Shown: positions 33,253-42,758 of the stretch, in pieces | Layout: each line of letters starts with the position of its first letter | Numbering within the stretch: position 1 is the first letter of the stretch | The notes under the pieces: generated by a model | Seen by the model: only the letters and a program-made list of their open reading frames with translations | The model's database searches: none | What the model was told of the DNA's origin: nothing | From: Candidatus Kryptoniota bacterium | Lineage (GTDB): Bacteria > Bacteroidota > Ignavibacteria > Kryptoniales > Kryptoniaceae | Assembly (NCBI GenBank): GCA_938074445.1 | Contig: CALJEK010000003.1 | Coordinates: 62,001 to 126,000, forward strand | DNA length: 64,000 nt | Direction: 5' to 3' | Position numbers and translations under genes: made by a program

Positions 33253-34293
33253 TTAAAATTCAACTTTTTTCTTTCCAGCGTCTACCTCTTTTATAAATTT
33301 TATTAAGCCCCTAAAATAAGTTTCTTGATCATCGTACATAGACATATGACTTCCATTTGGACAAAAAAGATAACTTCCGTTTTGAACTTGAGTAGCCATC
33401 CACCTCATATGCTCTGGGTCCATCGTATCATACCTCGCACCAATGATAAGCGTTGGAACCTTTATTTTGTTTAAATCCTTGGATCTATCCCACTTTTCAA
33501 GCCTTCCGGAAATTCCAAACTCACTTGGTCCCTGCATCAAAACATAAATTTTTTCATTATTATGATTGAATGCTCTGACAACAGGATCAGGCCATTCTTC
33601 AACGGGCATCCTTAAAACATGTTTAACATAGTAATGATTTAAAAGAAGTTCCATATATTTTGGGTTTTTATAATCACCTTTCGCTTCAAAGTTTCGAATT
33701 TGTTTTAAAACATCCGGCGGAATATCCTTAGATAAAACTTCATCGGCATATCTATCATATTCAGGGCAACTTGACATCATATTTGAAATTATCAGAGCCT
33801 TAAGATTATCTTGATACTTAAGAGCATACTCCATTGCAAGAATACCACCCCAAGAGTGACCAAGAAGATAAAAGTTATCTTTATTAAGTCCGAGCGCTTT
33901 TCTGACCTGTTCAACTTCTTCAACAAACCTTTCCGTCACCCAAAGCGAACTATCGTCGGGTTGGTCAGAATACCAAGAACCAAGTTGATCATAATAAATA
34001 AACTCTATCCCCTCCTGCGGGAAAAAACTCTCAACACATTCCCAATACTCATGAGTTGAACCTGGTCCACCATGTAAAAGCAAAACCTTTATCCTTGGGT
34101 TATTACCAAATCTCTTAGTCCATACTTTAAATGTTCCTTTCGGAGTTTGAATTGGGATTAACTTGATACCGCCTGTTTTTACTCCAGTTTCCTCAGATTT
34201 AAAATATTCTCTCAGCGATGGGAGTTTCTCGCCACCTGTACAAGCAAATAAAAAAATTGAAAACCCAACAAGCATAGCAATTGACCTAATCAT
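33253..34293 (-). CDS. prolyl-aminopeptidase-like alpha/beta-hydrolase lipoprotein
   Basis: About 346 residues. A lipoprotein signal with the lipobox LFAC puts the lipidated cysteine near residue 17. The alpha/beta hydrolase fold has HGGPGSTHEY (oxyanion motif typical of proline iminopeptidases), the nucleophile Ser in LLGHSWGGI, a downstream Asp (GARYDTMDPE) and a catalytic His (PNGSHMSMYDD). It is therefore probably a membrane-anchored proline-specific aminopeptidase or related amidohydrolase. The start at 34293 is taken because it gives a clean signal peptide. It lies just upstream of the amidase gene. Confidence 0.85.
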   Translation of the reverse strand: MIRSIAMLVGFSIFLFACTGGEKLPSLREYFKSEETGVKTGGIKLIPIQTPKGTFKVWTKRFGNNPRIKVLLLHGGPGSTHEYWECVESFFPQEGIEFIYYDQLGSWYSDQPDDSSLWVTERFVEEVEQVRKALGLNKDNFYLLGHSWGGILAMEYALKYQDNLKALIISNMMSSCPEYDRYADEVLSKDIPPDVLKQIRNFEAKGDYKNPKYMELLLNHYYVKHVLRMPVEEWPDPVVRAFNHNNEKIYVLMQGPSEFGISGRLEKWDRSKDLNKIKVPTLIIGARYDTMDPEHMRWMATQVQNGSYLFCPNGSHMSMYDDQETYFRGLIKFIKEVDAGKKKVEF

Positions 34294-34413
34294 ATCTAAA
34301 CCTAATTTTTTAAATAATTTATCAAAACCTGCACCAAATATCAAATTTCCCCAAAAATTTTAGGTGAATAACTCGGTTTAAAATGGAAAGAAATTTAAAA
34401 GGCTGAATCTGAA

Positions 34414-34854
34414 TTAAAGCCCCGTCAATTTATGAATCTTCTCAACCCTTCTCTCGTGCCTGCCACCTTCGAATTCCGTTTCAAGCCAAACCTTAACTAT
34501 CTCTTTAGCAAGTTCCCATGGTATAAGTCTTGCCCCGAAGGTTAAAACATTCGCGTTATTATGCTGCCTTGAAAGTTTTGCTTCTTCAATAGAACAACAA
34601 TTTGCAGCTCTTACTCCCTTGACTTTGTTCGCAACTATGGAAACACCAACCCCAGTTCCACACACAAATATTCCCCTTTCACATTCTCCACTTCCCACTG
34701 CCTTTGCAGCTGGATAAGCAAAATCAGGATAATCGCTCGAATCGGGAGAAAAGCAACCAAAGTCAACAACTTCATGACCAAGTGATTTCAGCAGTTCTTT
34801 AACTTTTTCTTTATACTCAAATCCAGCATGATCGCTTGCTACTGATATCTTCAT
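34414..34854 (-). CDS. rpiB: ribose-5-phosphate isomerase B
   Basis: Interconverts ribose 5-phosphate and ribulose 5-phosphate. 146 residues. The N-terminus MKISVASDHAGFEYK contains the substrate-binding DHAG motif, and GIFVCGTGVGVSI carries the catalytic cysteine. N and H residues of the HNNANVLTFGARL motif are intact. The longer frame to 34911 reads through the terminator hairpin of the upstream gene, so the ATG at 34854 is the start. It complements rpe at 3676 in the pentose phosphate pathway. Confidence 0.96.
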   Translation of the reverse strand: MKISVASDHAGFEYKEKVKELLKSLGHEVVDFGCFSPDSSDYPDFAYPAAKAVGSGECERGIFVCGTGVGVSIVANKVKGVRAANCCSIEEAKLSRQHNNANVLTFGARLIPWELAKEIVKVWLETEFEGGRHERRVEKIHKLTGL

Positions 34855-34886
34855 AAACCCGAGATTTTTAATTTTAAAAATAAAAA

Positions 34887-34904
34887 CGCAGGCAAACGCC
34901 TGCG
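34887..34904 (-). terminator. rho-independent terminator after the TPR protein gene
   Basis: CGCAGGC at 34887-34893 pairs with GCCTGCG at 34898-34904 around an AAAC loop. On the minus strand the stem is followed by TTTTTATTTTTAAAA. It lies 35 bases past the stop of the TPR gene and before rpiB, so rpiB needs its own promoter. Confidence 0.8.
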
Positions 34905-34938
34905 CTTGCAATTAATTATCAACGCTTCAATTTGAAAC

Positions 34939-36222
34939 TTATATCTTGTACGGCACAGTTATGCTTTCACCTATCCAATCATAACATCCGCCCGTTATCG
35001 GAATTTTGCCATCTTTTATCTTCCGCTTATTAAAGAAATAATCCTCCTGCGTTGGAACAAGTGTTTCAAGATTTTTTATACGTTGATTTGCTTCATTTAT
35101 AACGCTCGGATCAATTCTCCTTGCAAGCTCATAATATTCAACCGCAAGTTGATAAACAAGTTTATCAATGAAATCAATTTTTGTCCAGTCACCGCCTTTT
35201 GTGGTCTTAACACACTTTGCAACTGTTGCCTCATAGATCTGAGCTATCTCAATATACGGTCTCCCCCAATTTTTATCCTTTGCCATCGCCCTTCTTGCCC
35301 AAATCCTCGCCTGCTCGAAATTCTCAAGCTCGCGATAACAAACAGCGATATTTAAAATTATCTCCTTCGCATCCGGATTTACCTTTAATGAACGAGTATA
35401 AGCGTCGATCGCCTTCTTGTATTCCCCAATTCGTTGGTAACTATACCCAAGACGGTTCCAGTAGATTTCATTATCTGGAAATTTTTTCGTCAATTTTTCA
35501 AGATACGGGATTGAACTTTTGAAATCCTCTGCTCGGATATAAAGATTTGCGATCGTCCATATGAGCTCCGTGTTCTCTGGGTCTGTTTCAAGCCGTTTTT
35601 TGTTGAGTTCAATTAACTCGCTTATATCTTTAACAAGAGCTCTTAATCTATCATTTGCAGTTACATTTTGCGGATCTTTATCAAGAACTCTACGATAAAG
35701 GTCAATTGCTTTCTCTCTAAAATCAGGATTTTCCTCCATATGCTTTATGTAAAGAACCCCAAGCCGATCAATATAATAAAATTCGGTGTGTTCAAAATCA
35801 AGCTCGATCCCTTTTTCATACGCTTCTATCGCATCGATATTTCTGTTCTTATAATAGTTTTCAAGAACATAACCTTTCTTCAAATAATACTCAGACGCAC
35901 TTTCAGGATGGTATTTTATCGCGTTGTCATAAATTACTAAAAGAGTGTCAGCATATCCTTGTTTCTTTTCTTCTGGCGCCTCTTCATAAAACTTCAAATA
36001 AATTTTCTCCATAGCCTTATAAAGCGTTTTGAACCTTGTCGGTTGCATCTCCATAACCTTCCACCCATAAGGAACCGCGGTGACATAATCCCCAGTTTTA
36101 AAATACTCAAAAAACAGAGACCAATTTTTCAAAACTTCTATCGAATCCTGATGAGTCCCCTGTGCATAAACTATGCCTGAAATAAAGAAAAATGCAACTA
36201 CTATTAAAACTACACTTTTCAT
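34939..36222 (-). CDS. secreted TPR-repeat protein
   Basis: 427 residues with a signal peptide (about 1-21, ending VYAQG) and at least six tetratricopeptide repeats. Clear ones include NTELIWTIANLYIRAEDFKSS, YWNRLGYSYQRIGEYKKAI and AKEIILNIAVCYRELENFEQA, each with the alternating W/Y, G/A, A/L pattern. It is a periplasmic protein-interaction scaffold of unknown partner. A GAGGA element lies ahead of the ATG at 36222. The two upstream genes encode an outer-membrane protein and a lipoprotein, and together they probably form an envelope operon. Confidence 0.8.
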   Translation of the reverse strand: MKSVVLIVVAFFFISGIVYAQGTHQDSIEVLKNWSLFFEYFKTGDYVTAVPYGWKVMEMQPTRFKTLYKAMEKIYLKFYEEAPEEKKQGYADTLLVIYDNAIKYHPESASEYYLKKGYVLENYYKNRNIDAIEAYEKGIELDFEHTEFYYIDRLGVLYIKHMEENPDFREKAIDLYRRVLDKDPQNVTANDRLRALVKDISELIELNKKRLETDPENTELIWTIANLYIRAEDFKSSIPYLEKLTKKFPDNEIYWNRLGYSYQRIGEYKKAIDAYTRSLKVNPDAKEIILNIAVCYRELENFEQARIWARRAMAKDKNWGRPYIEIAQIYEATVAKCVKTTKGGDWTKIDFIDKLVYQLAVEYYELARRIDPSVINEANQRIKNLETLVPTQEDYFFNKRKIKDGKIPITGGCYDWIGESITVPYKI

Positions 36223-36226
36223 TTTA

Positions 36227-37444
36227 TTAATCCTCAAGCTTTTGTTTTACAAACCAAATTTCTCCTGTGTTAACGCCAATTGAAAGCCTCAAAATTCGGT
36301 CCCTCACTATCTCAAGATCACCTCTGAAACCATACTCAACGGAGAAATTCATTCTCGTATCAAAACTCACAGGGAAACCAAATCCGATAGCAAAGAACAA
36401 TTCGGTAATTTGTTTCTCATCTATTTTAAAATATGTTTTGTTATAAAAAATTCCAAATCGATATGAAGTCTTTTCAAAAAATCCCGCCATTATCTCCCTT
36501 GAAGGTAAAACTTCAACCCCTGCGCCAATTCTCATCGCATCTGTTATCTCTTTCGGATGTTCGCCATTGATATGAAATTTTTCCCAATTTTGGTAATAGA
36601 CATCACCCGAAAATTGAACTCTATCGGCAACAAAATAACTAAATCCAAATCCAGCCCTATACGGTAATTTGGAAGTTAACTCATTAACCTCTGAAACAGT
36701 TGAACTACCTATAACAGGGATTGTATACTCAACCGTTGTCAATCCCTTCAAGTTAACAGGCGAAGAAAAAACAAAACCCATTGTGAGGGAATTTTTCCTA
36801 AAACCAAGCCCATAAGCAATCCCAACGGTGAAACCTAACCCCCCATAATTTCTCTCACGTTTTATATCCGAAAAGAAAAACTCAGAACTTCCGAAATCAG
36901 CCTCCCATGAATTAATTATCGTCCCAAAATAATACTCGCCTCTGACCCCAAGACTTAACTTACTAAATGGTCGAAATGAAAATCCAAAAACGAAATTTGA
37001 AATCCCACCTTCACCTTTATACCTCTGTGAAAAATATTTATTCTCCAAGACCGAATCCTTTTTAATACTATAATTCACCGTACTGAAAGGCATAATTCCC
37101 GTTGCAAACGTTAATCCATACTTTTTCCATAGTGGGATTGCGAATAAAACACCATCAAAATTTCCGCTCGTTAAAAAAGTATTTTTAACTTTATCCCGCA
37201 TCGCTGTCCCTTCATAAAGATAACCACCCGAAATCCTTACCCTCGCAAGCTCGCTCCATAAAGCAGGGTTATATCGATTTACATAAATTGGGTCAAAAAG
37301 AGCAATCCCAAGCCCGCCAAGACCTGCGGTTTTGTCAACCGTCGAAAAACGCAAAATCCCAAGCCCAAACCTCGAGTAAATTGAACCCCCAGCGATAGAA
37401 ATTGAATGAAGAAAAAGCAAAAAAATGAAAACTCTAAATCTCAT
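36227..37444 (-). CDS. outer-membrane beta-barrel protein (FadL/PorV-like)
   Basis: 405 residues with a signal peptide (about 1-19). The first mature residues GGSIYSRFGLGILRFSTVDKTAGLGGLGIAL, with an N-P-A motif (NRYNPALWSEL), resemble the FadL/TodX or PorV type of outer-membrane proteins from Bacteroidota. About 14 amphipathic strands follow, and the C-terminus is beta-rich (FSVEYGFRGDLEIV). It may be a transport channel or a component that helps surface secretion; the sequence cannot decide. It is followed by the TPR gene after 4 bases. Confidence 0.7.
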   Translation of the reverse strand: MRFRVFIFLLFLHSISIAGGSIYSRFGLGILRFSTVDKTAGLGGLGIALFDPIYVNRYNPALWSELARVRISGGYLYEGTAMRDKVKNTFLTSGNFDGVLFAIPLWKKYGLTFATGIMPFSTVNYSIKKDSVLENKYFSQRYKGEGGISNFVFGFSFRPFSKLSLGVRGEYYFGTIINSWEADFGSSEFFFSDIKRERNYGGLGFTVGIAYGLGFRKNSLTMGFVFSSPVNLKGLTTVEYTIPVIGSSTVSEVNELTSKLPYRAGFGFSYFVADRVQFSGDVYYQNWEKFHINGEHPKEITDAMRIGAGVEVLPSREIMAGFFEKTSYRFGIFYNKTYFKIDEKQITELFFAIGFGFPVSFDTRMNFSVEYGFRGDLEIVRDRILRLSIGVNTGEIWFVKQKLED

Positions 37445-37449
37445 CTTCG

Positions 37450-38577
37450 CTAAATTCCCGGTTTTGTTGTATAATAAATTTTTATCTTCGGCTTTCTCTC
37501 AACATAATAAAAAGTAAAACGATCAAAGTTGTCCACTTCAGAAAAGCATCTTAGTAAGATTCCATTGTTTGGTTCACCATTTATCCACCGCTGAACTGGC
37601 GTCGTAATCGGGATCATATATTCAAGCGTGTCAACTGGATTTCTCAATCCAAGATAATTTCCTTCAAATCCCCCAACTGATTTCCTCACAAGGTCAGTAT
37701 CAGTGATAAAACTGGCAAGCAAGGAATCAACCCCACTGTTTCCATATCTTTTTTTATCCTTTAAATAAAGCAAAACTTCCGCACGATTTATGATTATGTT
37801 TTTGGGAAGCTTCGACATATCAAATTTCAAAATGCTTCGCAAGCCAACCCCAGCTTGAAGCACAATATAATTTGTATCCACTCTCCCATTTAACCTTGCA
37901 ATATAACCGTCGCTCCCATAAACGAACCTAATCGTATCAACTTCACCCCCTTCCTTTGGAACCACAATCTCGAGCGCAGGCGTAAACAGCAACGCATCTA
38001 ACGAGTTAAATCCCCATATCACGCCGGAGCTTTGCGACTTTAGATAAAGTCCATAGTTCTTTCCGTTCAACCACTCTCTAACGACTGCTGTGTCAATTTT
38101 AAAATAATTAACAGAATCGGGTATGCCTTCAAATTCACCGATGATTTGCGAATCATACAACGTATCGTAATAATTTGAAAGAACTTTGTGAGCGGTAAAG
38201 CGAAGCGGTAAAGCGCTATCTCCTATCACAAACTTAGATTTAAACAATCTGACTTGAGCCCATCTAATTTTTATATGCTTCAATGTGTCGGGGATATTAA
38301 AGCGAATTAAAACATCGCACGAGATATCGTCATAGTTCCCAATTAACAAAATATCGGATGAGGAATTTGAAATAAAGTTTTGGATGTTCTCGGCGTAAAT
38401 TTCTACTGAATCTTCATAAACTTTTACATTGAAAAGCTCATTATCTGGTAAAAGTCCAAAGCCAACATCGTTTGGTTCCTTGGAACATCCCATAACAAAA
38501 AATAAAAACACAAACGCAATAAATATTCCGTTAAGACTTCGCTTTGTCTTATGCGCTCTAATCCTTTCTTTCATCAC
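37450..38577 (-). CDS. DNRLRE-like surface lipoprotein
   Basis: 375 residues. A lipoprotein signal ends at FFVMGC. Two related modules follow, each with the DNRLRE-type pattern. The first has VLIRFNIPDTLKHIKIRWAQ and REWLNGKNYGLYLK, and the second ILKFDMSKLPKNIIINRAEV and QRWINGEPNNGILLR. Such jelly-roll modules occur in cell-surface proteins of Bacteroidota and others. No catalytic residues are evident. It overlaps the gmhB stop by four bases and precedes the outer-membrane protein gene. Confidence 0.75.
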   Translation of the reverse strand: MMKERIRAHKTKRSLNGIFIAFVFLFFVMGCSKEPNDVGFGLLPDNELFNVKVYEDSVEIYAENIQNFISNSSSDILLIGNYDDISCDVLIRFNIPDTLKHIKIRWAQVRLFKSKFVIGDSALPLRFTAHKVLSNYYDTLYDSQIIGEFEGIPDSVNYFKIDTAVVREWLNGKNYGLYLKSQSSGVIWGFNSLDALLFTPALEIVVPKEGGEVDTIRFVYGSDGYIARLNGRVDTNYIVLQAGVGLRSILKFDMSKLPKNIIINRAEVLLYLKDKKRYGNSGVDSLLASFITDTDLVRKSVGGFEGNYLGLRNPVDTLEYMIPITTPVQRWINGEPNNGILLRCFSEVDNFDRFTFYYVERKPKIKIYYTTKPGI

Positions 38578-39173
38578 ACATTGGTTAATTTTTTTAAGTT
38601 AAGTGTTTTCTTGATGATCTCAATTGCCTCTTTCAAATTTTCTGCGACGAAATCTGGTTCAAAATTTTCACTTTTACACTTCTCATATTCCTCTTTGCCG
38701 TGACCAGTCAAAACAAGTATGGTGGTTGCTCCAGCGGTTTTGCCAGCTTGAACATCAATGCACCTATCTCCAATTACGAATGATTTTTTCAGGTCAATAT
38801 TTTGTTCTCTTGAAGCGCGCTGAAGCATGCCATCTTTTGGCTTCCTGCATTCACACTCAATTTTATATTCCCCCTCTCCCTTCGTTGGATGATGTGGACA
38901 ATAATAATAAGCATCTATCTTTGCACCCCTTTCAGCAAGTAATTCATCGAGTCGCTTGTGAATTTTGTGTAAATCTTCCTCCGTAAAGTACCCACGAGCG
39001 ATGCCACTTTGATTTGTAAAGACAATAACCTTTAAACCAAGTTCATTTGCTTCCCTTATAGCCTCAGCCGAATTCTCTATCAAAACAAGTTGTTCAGGGG
39101 ATGATAGAAAATTTACATCTTCATTAATTGTTCCATCTCTGTCAAGAAATATAGCCACATGGCGTTGATTCAT
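38574..39173 (-). CDS. gmhB: D-glycero-D-manno-heptose 1,7-bisphosphate phosphatase
   Basis: Phosphatase of the HAD superfamily for heptose in the lipopolysaccharide core, or a closely related histidinol-phosphatase-type enzyme. 199 residues. Motif I is FLDRDGTIN (D10 and D12), motif II is VFTNQSG, and the family zinc loop is CPHHP with CECRKPK. Motif III/IV residues are in FVIGDRCIDVQAG. It overlaps the glgA stop by four bases (ATGA) and is translationally coupled to it. Confidence 0.92.
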   Translation of the reverse strand: MNQRHVAIFLDRDGTINEDVNFLSSPEQLVLIENSAEAIREANELGLKVIVFTNQSGIARGYFTEEDLHKIHKRLDELLAERGAKIDAYYYCPHHPTKGEGEYKIECECRKPKDGMLQRASREQNIDLKKSFVIGDRCIDVQAGKTAGATTILVLTGHGKEEYEKCKSENFEPDFVAENLKEAIEIIKKTLNLKKLTNV

Positions 39174-40678
39174 TTCGCTTTGACAACGCGCGTCTTTTTT
39201 TGTGGTTTCATCAACTTCTGATAAAGTTCAACATATTTACTTGCGGATGCAGTCCATGAAAAGTCCTTCATCATTCCATTCTTCATCAACTTCAACCATG
39301 CTTTCTTGTTTTTATAAACTGATAATGCCTTCTTCAATGCTTTCAGCAAATCCTGCCCAGAATACTTCTCAAATAAAAAACCCGTGCCTCGCCCTGTCCT
39401 CGGATTAAATTCTTCAACTGTATCAGCAAGCCCACCCGTTTTTCTTACAACTGGAACAGTTCCATACCTTAAACTATACATTTGATTTAAACCGCACGGT
39501 TCATATCTCGAGGGCATAAGGAATATATCAGCGCCACTTTCAATTAAATGCGCAAGTTCCTCACTAAAGCCAATGTAAACCCCAACCTTCTTAGGATACT
39601 TTTTCTTCACTTTCTCAAGCATCTCTTCATACTTTGGTTCTCCTGTGCCGAGAACAATATATTGAATGTTGAGGCTCATCATTTCGTCAATCACCTCTGC
39701 GATAAGATCAAATCCTTTCTGTTCCGCAAGTCGAGAAATCTGAGCAACCACCGGGATTTCCTCATTATACTCAAGCCCAAAATATTTCAAAAGCGCCTTC
39801 TTATTTTCATACTTTGTTTCTATCGTCTGAATGCTATATGGAACAGGGATATATTTATCGTTTTCAGGGCTCCACACTGAATAATCAACCCCGTTTAAGA
39901 TCCCATAAATATCTTTCCGTCTCTTCCTTAGAACATTTGAAAGCCCTGCGCCAAGTTCGTCATCAGAAATTATTTCCTTTGCATATGTTGGGCTTACTGT
40001 CGTTATAGCATCAGCATACAATATCCCAGCTTTGAGAAAGTTAAAATTGCCGTTATGCTCTATTTCAGGAAAAATCTCATCCGGAAGACCTGATTTAAAA
40101 AATGATTCCTTCCCGAAAATACCTTGATAACCAATGTTATGTATAGTTAAAACAGTCTTTATACCCTTAAAAAATGGCTCATCCTTGTAAATCGTTTTAA
40201 GATAAACAGGGACAAGCGCTGTTTGCCAATCATTGCAGTGAATTATATCTGGACGCCATCCAAGCTTTTTCAGCGATTCAAGAACACCCTTGCAAAAAAA
40301 TATAAACCTTTCGTCATTATCTGGGTAATCCCTTTTTGTCTTAGAGTCAACATAAAGACCATCACGATTGTAGTAAAATTCGTTTTCAAGAAAGTAAACT
40401 TGAACTTTTACTTTCTGTCCAACAATAAAGGATGCTTTTGCACTACCCCTTTGAAGTTTATCTCCAATTGGAATGTCAATTTCTCTTAATCGCACTATTT
40501 CATGGATGCCAAATCTTCGCTCACTTATAAAACCATATTTTGGCATCATAGCTCTTATCTCATGACCAAGCTCCCTTATAGCCTGCGGAAGAGCAAAAGA
40601 TACATCAGCAAGCCCACCTGTCTTCGCAAAAGGAACAATTTCACTGGAAAGAAAAAGGATATTAAGGGGTTGGGTCAT
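39170..40678 (-). CDS. glgA: glycogen synthase (ADP-glucose type)
   Basis: Transfers glucose from ADP-glucose to the end of an alpha-1,4-glucan. 502 residues from the ATG at 40678, which has an AAGGAG ribosome-binding site 6 bases upstream. The ADP-glucose binding motif KTGGLADV lies at residues 19-26. The second domain has SRYEPCGLNQMYSLRYGTVPVV, with the conserved E and the C-terminal glucan-binding G motif. A longer reading to 40732 would place the motif too far from the N-terminus for this family. Followed by gmhB. Confidence 0.96.
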   Translation of the reverse strand: MTQPLNILFLSSEIVPFAKTGGLADVSFALPQAIRELGHEIRAMMPKYGFISERRFGIHEIVRLREIDIPIGDKLQRGSAKASFIVGQKVKVQVYFLENEFYYNRDGLYVDSKTKRDYPDNDERFIFFCKGVLESLKKLGWRPDIIHCNDWQTALVPVYLKTIYKDEPFFKGIKTVLTIHNIGYQGIFGKESFFKSGLPDEIFPEIEHNGNFNFLKAGILYADAITTVSPTYAKEIISDDELGAGLSNVLRKRRKDIYGILNGVDYSVWSPENDKYIPVPYSIQTIETKYENKKALLKYFGLEYNEEIPVVAQISRLAEQKGFDLIAEVIDEMMSLNIQYIVLGTGEPKYEEMLEKVKKKYPKKVGVYIGFSEELAHLIESGADIFLMPSRYEPCGLNQMYSLRYGTVPVVRKTGGLADTVEEFNPRTGRGTGFLFEKYSGQDLLKALKKALSVYKNKKAWLKLMKNGMMKDFSWTASASKYVELYQKLMKPQKKTRVVKAK

Positions 40679-40765
40679 TAAAAACTCCTTATGATTTTTA
40701 AATTTTTCTGCGAAGACATAGAATTTTTTCAAAATTTAACAAAAAAAATCGTAATAACCAAAGCC

Positions 40766-41764
40766 TCAAAAACTTACTTCCCCAGCAAGCGGTTTGTAAA
40801 ATTCTTCAACGACCTTCTCAGTATGCCCCCCGTATCTACCAAATAAAAACATCAATTTTACGATCGCTGCCTCTGTAGTCATATCCCCACAGCTTAATGC
40901 CCCTGCATCAAGCGCATCCTTCCCACACTGATAAAGTGTAAGGTCTACCCTTCCGTAAACCGCTTGGGTTGAAATAACAACAACTTTATTCATCTCAACC
41001 GCAGATTTAATAAATGGAATTAAAGACCTGCCCTCTATGTTTGGAAGGTTGCCAGAGCCAAACGCTTCAATTACAAACCCTTGAACATCTAAATTTAACA
41101 AAGACATAAGATAGTTGACCCTTACAGATGGAAAAATTTTCACGCAAAAAACCTTGTCTGAAAAATTCTTCAAAACATTTAATTTTCCCCCCTCCCGCTT
41201 TAAAAAATTTTCCTCATAAATCTCTATCCCAACCCCTACCTCAGCAAGCGGTGGATAATTTGGTGAATCAAATGCATCAAAACCCCAAATGTTTAACTTC
41301 TTTGTCCTGTTTCCGCGAAATAATTTATTGTTAAAGAAAATGCCAACTTCAGGAATTGAATATGTCGCAAGCTCAACAGCATTTATAAGGTTATTTCTCG
41401 CATCCGTTCTTATTTCGGAAAGCGGACGCTGAGAACCAGTTAGAATAACTGGTTTCGAAAGACCATCAAGCATAAAAGAAAGAGCTGTAGCAGTATAGGT
41501 CATCGTGTCCGTCCCGTGAGTTATTACAAAACCATCAAAACTGTCGTAGTTCGCGCTGATCACATCAGCAATTTTGACCCAATGCTCAATTCCAATGTTT
41601 GACGAATCAATATTTGCAACTATATGAGATTCAATTTCAGCAATTCGTTTAACCTCAGGGACAAATTCAAAAATTCTTTGAATAAACGCACCTGGAGCAA
41701 GAGTGCCATCTTTTAAAGCCATCCCAAAAGTTCCACCGGTATGAATAAGAAGAATTCGCTTCAT
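40766..41764 (-). CDS. ansA: asparaginase, type I-like
   Basis: Hydrolyses asparagine to aspartate and ammonia. 332 residues. The N-terminal catalytic motif HTGGTFGM has its threonine near residue 12, and the second motif VITHGTDTMTYTATAL, with T and D of the triad, lies near 88. There is no signal peptide, so the enzyme is cytoplasmic, as in type I asparaginases. It could be a glutamyl-tRNA(Gln) amidotransferase subunit D-like enzyme, but the length and motifs fit a stand-alone asparaginase better. Confidence 0.9.
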   Translation of the reverse strand: MKRILLIHTGGTFGMALKDGTLAPGAFIQRIFEFVPEVKRIAEIESHIVANIDSSNIGIEHWVKIADVISANYDSFDGFVITHGTDTMTYTATALSFMLDGLSKPVILTGSQRPLSEIRTDARNNLINAVELATYSIPEVGIFFNNKLFRGNRTKKLNIWGFDAFDSPNYPPLAEVGVGIEIYEENFLKREGGKLNVLKNFSDKVFCVKIFPSVRVNYLMSLLNLDVQGFVIEAFGSGNLPNIEGRSLIPFIKSAVEMNKVVVISTQAVYGRVDLTLYQCGKDALDAGALSCGDMTTEAAIVKLMFLFGRYGGHTEKVVEEFYKPLAGEVSF

Positions 41765-41786
41765 ATGTTCAATGTAATTTCACATA

Positions 41787-42335
41787 TTATCGACCATACA
41801 AACCAGTTAGCCTTGCCTCACCAAGAATATGTCCCTTTGCCTTAGCTTCAACCTGATCAGCTGTTGCTCCAGAATTCAGCCCAAGCGTTTCAACATCAAG
41901 CGCATAAAGTTTAAAAATATAACGATGTGGTTTATGCCCGCGTGGTGGACATGGACCCCCATAACCAATTCTACCAAAATCATTTATCCCTTGCTTGATC
42001 TTATTATCAATAAGACCAACCTTCTTTACATTTTCAGCAAGTTTCGTCATATTCGCCGGAATATCATAAATAACCCAGTGTATAAACGTTCCACCGGGAG
42101 CATCGGGGTCCTCACAGATCAAAGCAAAACTTTTGGTCCCAGCAGGGACATTTTCCCAACTTAACTCGGGTGAATAATCTTGCCCATCGCAGGTAAACTT
42201 CTTAGGGATTGTTTCACCATCCTTAAACGCTGTAGACTTGATAGCAAACATCTTTTTAACCCCTCCTTTTTGGGCGTTAGTTTGAGTTAAGAAAAGAAGA
42301 CAAAGAAAAAAGAGAAGAAGATGTCTTACTTTCAT
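41787..42335 (-). CDS. exported YbhB/YbcL-type PEBP protein
   Basis: 182 residues of the phosphatidylethanolamine-binding-protein/Raf-kinase-inhibitor-like family, YbhB/YbcL branch. A signal peptide (KVRHLLLFFLCLLFLTQTNA) targets it to the periplasm. The ligand-pocket motifs DPDAPGGTFIHWVIYDIPANM and GGPCPPRGHKPHRYIFKLYAL are intact. Bacterial members have no clear enzyme activity. I chose the ATG at 42335 over a TTG nine bases upstream. Confidence 0.88.
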   Translation of the reverse strand: MKVRHLLLFFLCLLFLTQTNAQKGGVKKMFAIKSTAFKDGETIPKKFTCDGQDYSPELSWENVPAGTKSFALICEDPDAPGGTFIHWVIYDIPANMTKLAENVKKVGLIDNKIKQGINDFGRIGYGGPCPPRGHKPHRYIFKLYALDVETLGLNSGATADQVEAKAKGHILGEARLTGLYGR

Positions 42336-42396
42336 AACGCACAAAGATTTATTTTTACCGCTAAATTAATTAAACAAATTTCGACAAATATGCAAA

Positions 42397-42428
42397 TTTG
42401 CGACTTCCCGTGATCTTTTTTATATTTT
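42397..42428 (+). promoter_or_regulatory. possible Bacteroidota-type promoter of ftsB-like gene
   Basis: TTTG at 42397-42400 is followed after 20 bases by TATATTTT (42421-42428). The consensus is TTTG-N19-TAnnTTTG, so spacing is one off and the last base differs. Transcription would begin about 20 bases before the ATG at 42457. Confidence 0.35.
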
Positions 42429-42456
42429 CAACAGCGAAATTTAAAAATATGCCCAG

Positions 42457-42744
42457 ATGAAAAAGTTTTTTTCAAACCCCGTAAATATAATCCTCAATGG
42501 AATTTTAATCGCACTTTTACTCTACCTTATATTCGCTGAAAAGGGGCTTGTGAAACGAGCAAGACTCGAACTCGAATCAAAAAAGTTGAAAAAAAAGATC
42601 GAAGCAATAGAGAAAGAAAACGACTCTTTGAAGCAGAAAATACACAAACTTGAGACAGACCCTAAAGAAATTGAAAGGATAGCCCGCGAAAAATACGGCA
42701 TGACAAAAGAGGGAGAAGAAGTCTACATTATAAAAGAAAAGTAA
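42457..42744 (+). CDS. FtsB/DivIC-type septum formation protein
   Basis: 95 residues. A short cytoplasmic N-terminus and one membrane segment (about 10-27) are followed by a coiled coil (about 33-68). The conserved DivIC end comes next, IERIAREKYGMTKEGEEVYII, which is diagnostic for the FtsB/DivIC family. It is a small bitopic cell-division protein that works with FtsL/FtsQ-type partners. rarA follows after 14 bases and is probably co-transcribed. Confidence 0.88.
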   Translation: MKKFFSNPVNIILNGILIALLLYLIFAEKGLVKRARLELESKKLKKKIEAIEKENDSLKQKIHKLETDPKEIERIAREKYGMTKEGEEVYIIKEK

Positions 42745-42758
42745 TTCCCCGCGCAAAG

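Noticed and set aside
34855-34911. N-terminal extension of RpiB
   Set aside because: It runs through a terminator hairpin of the upstream gene and adds residues before the conserved MKISVASDHAG start.
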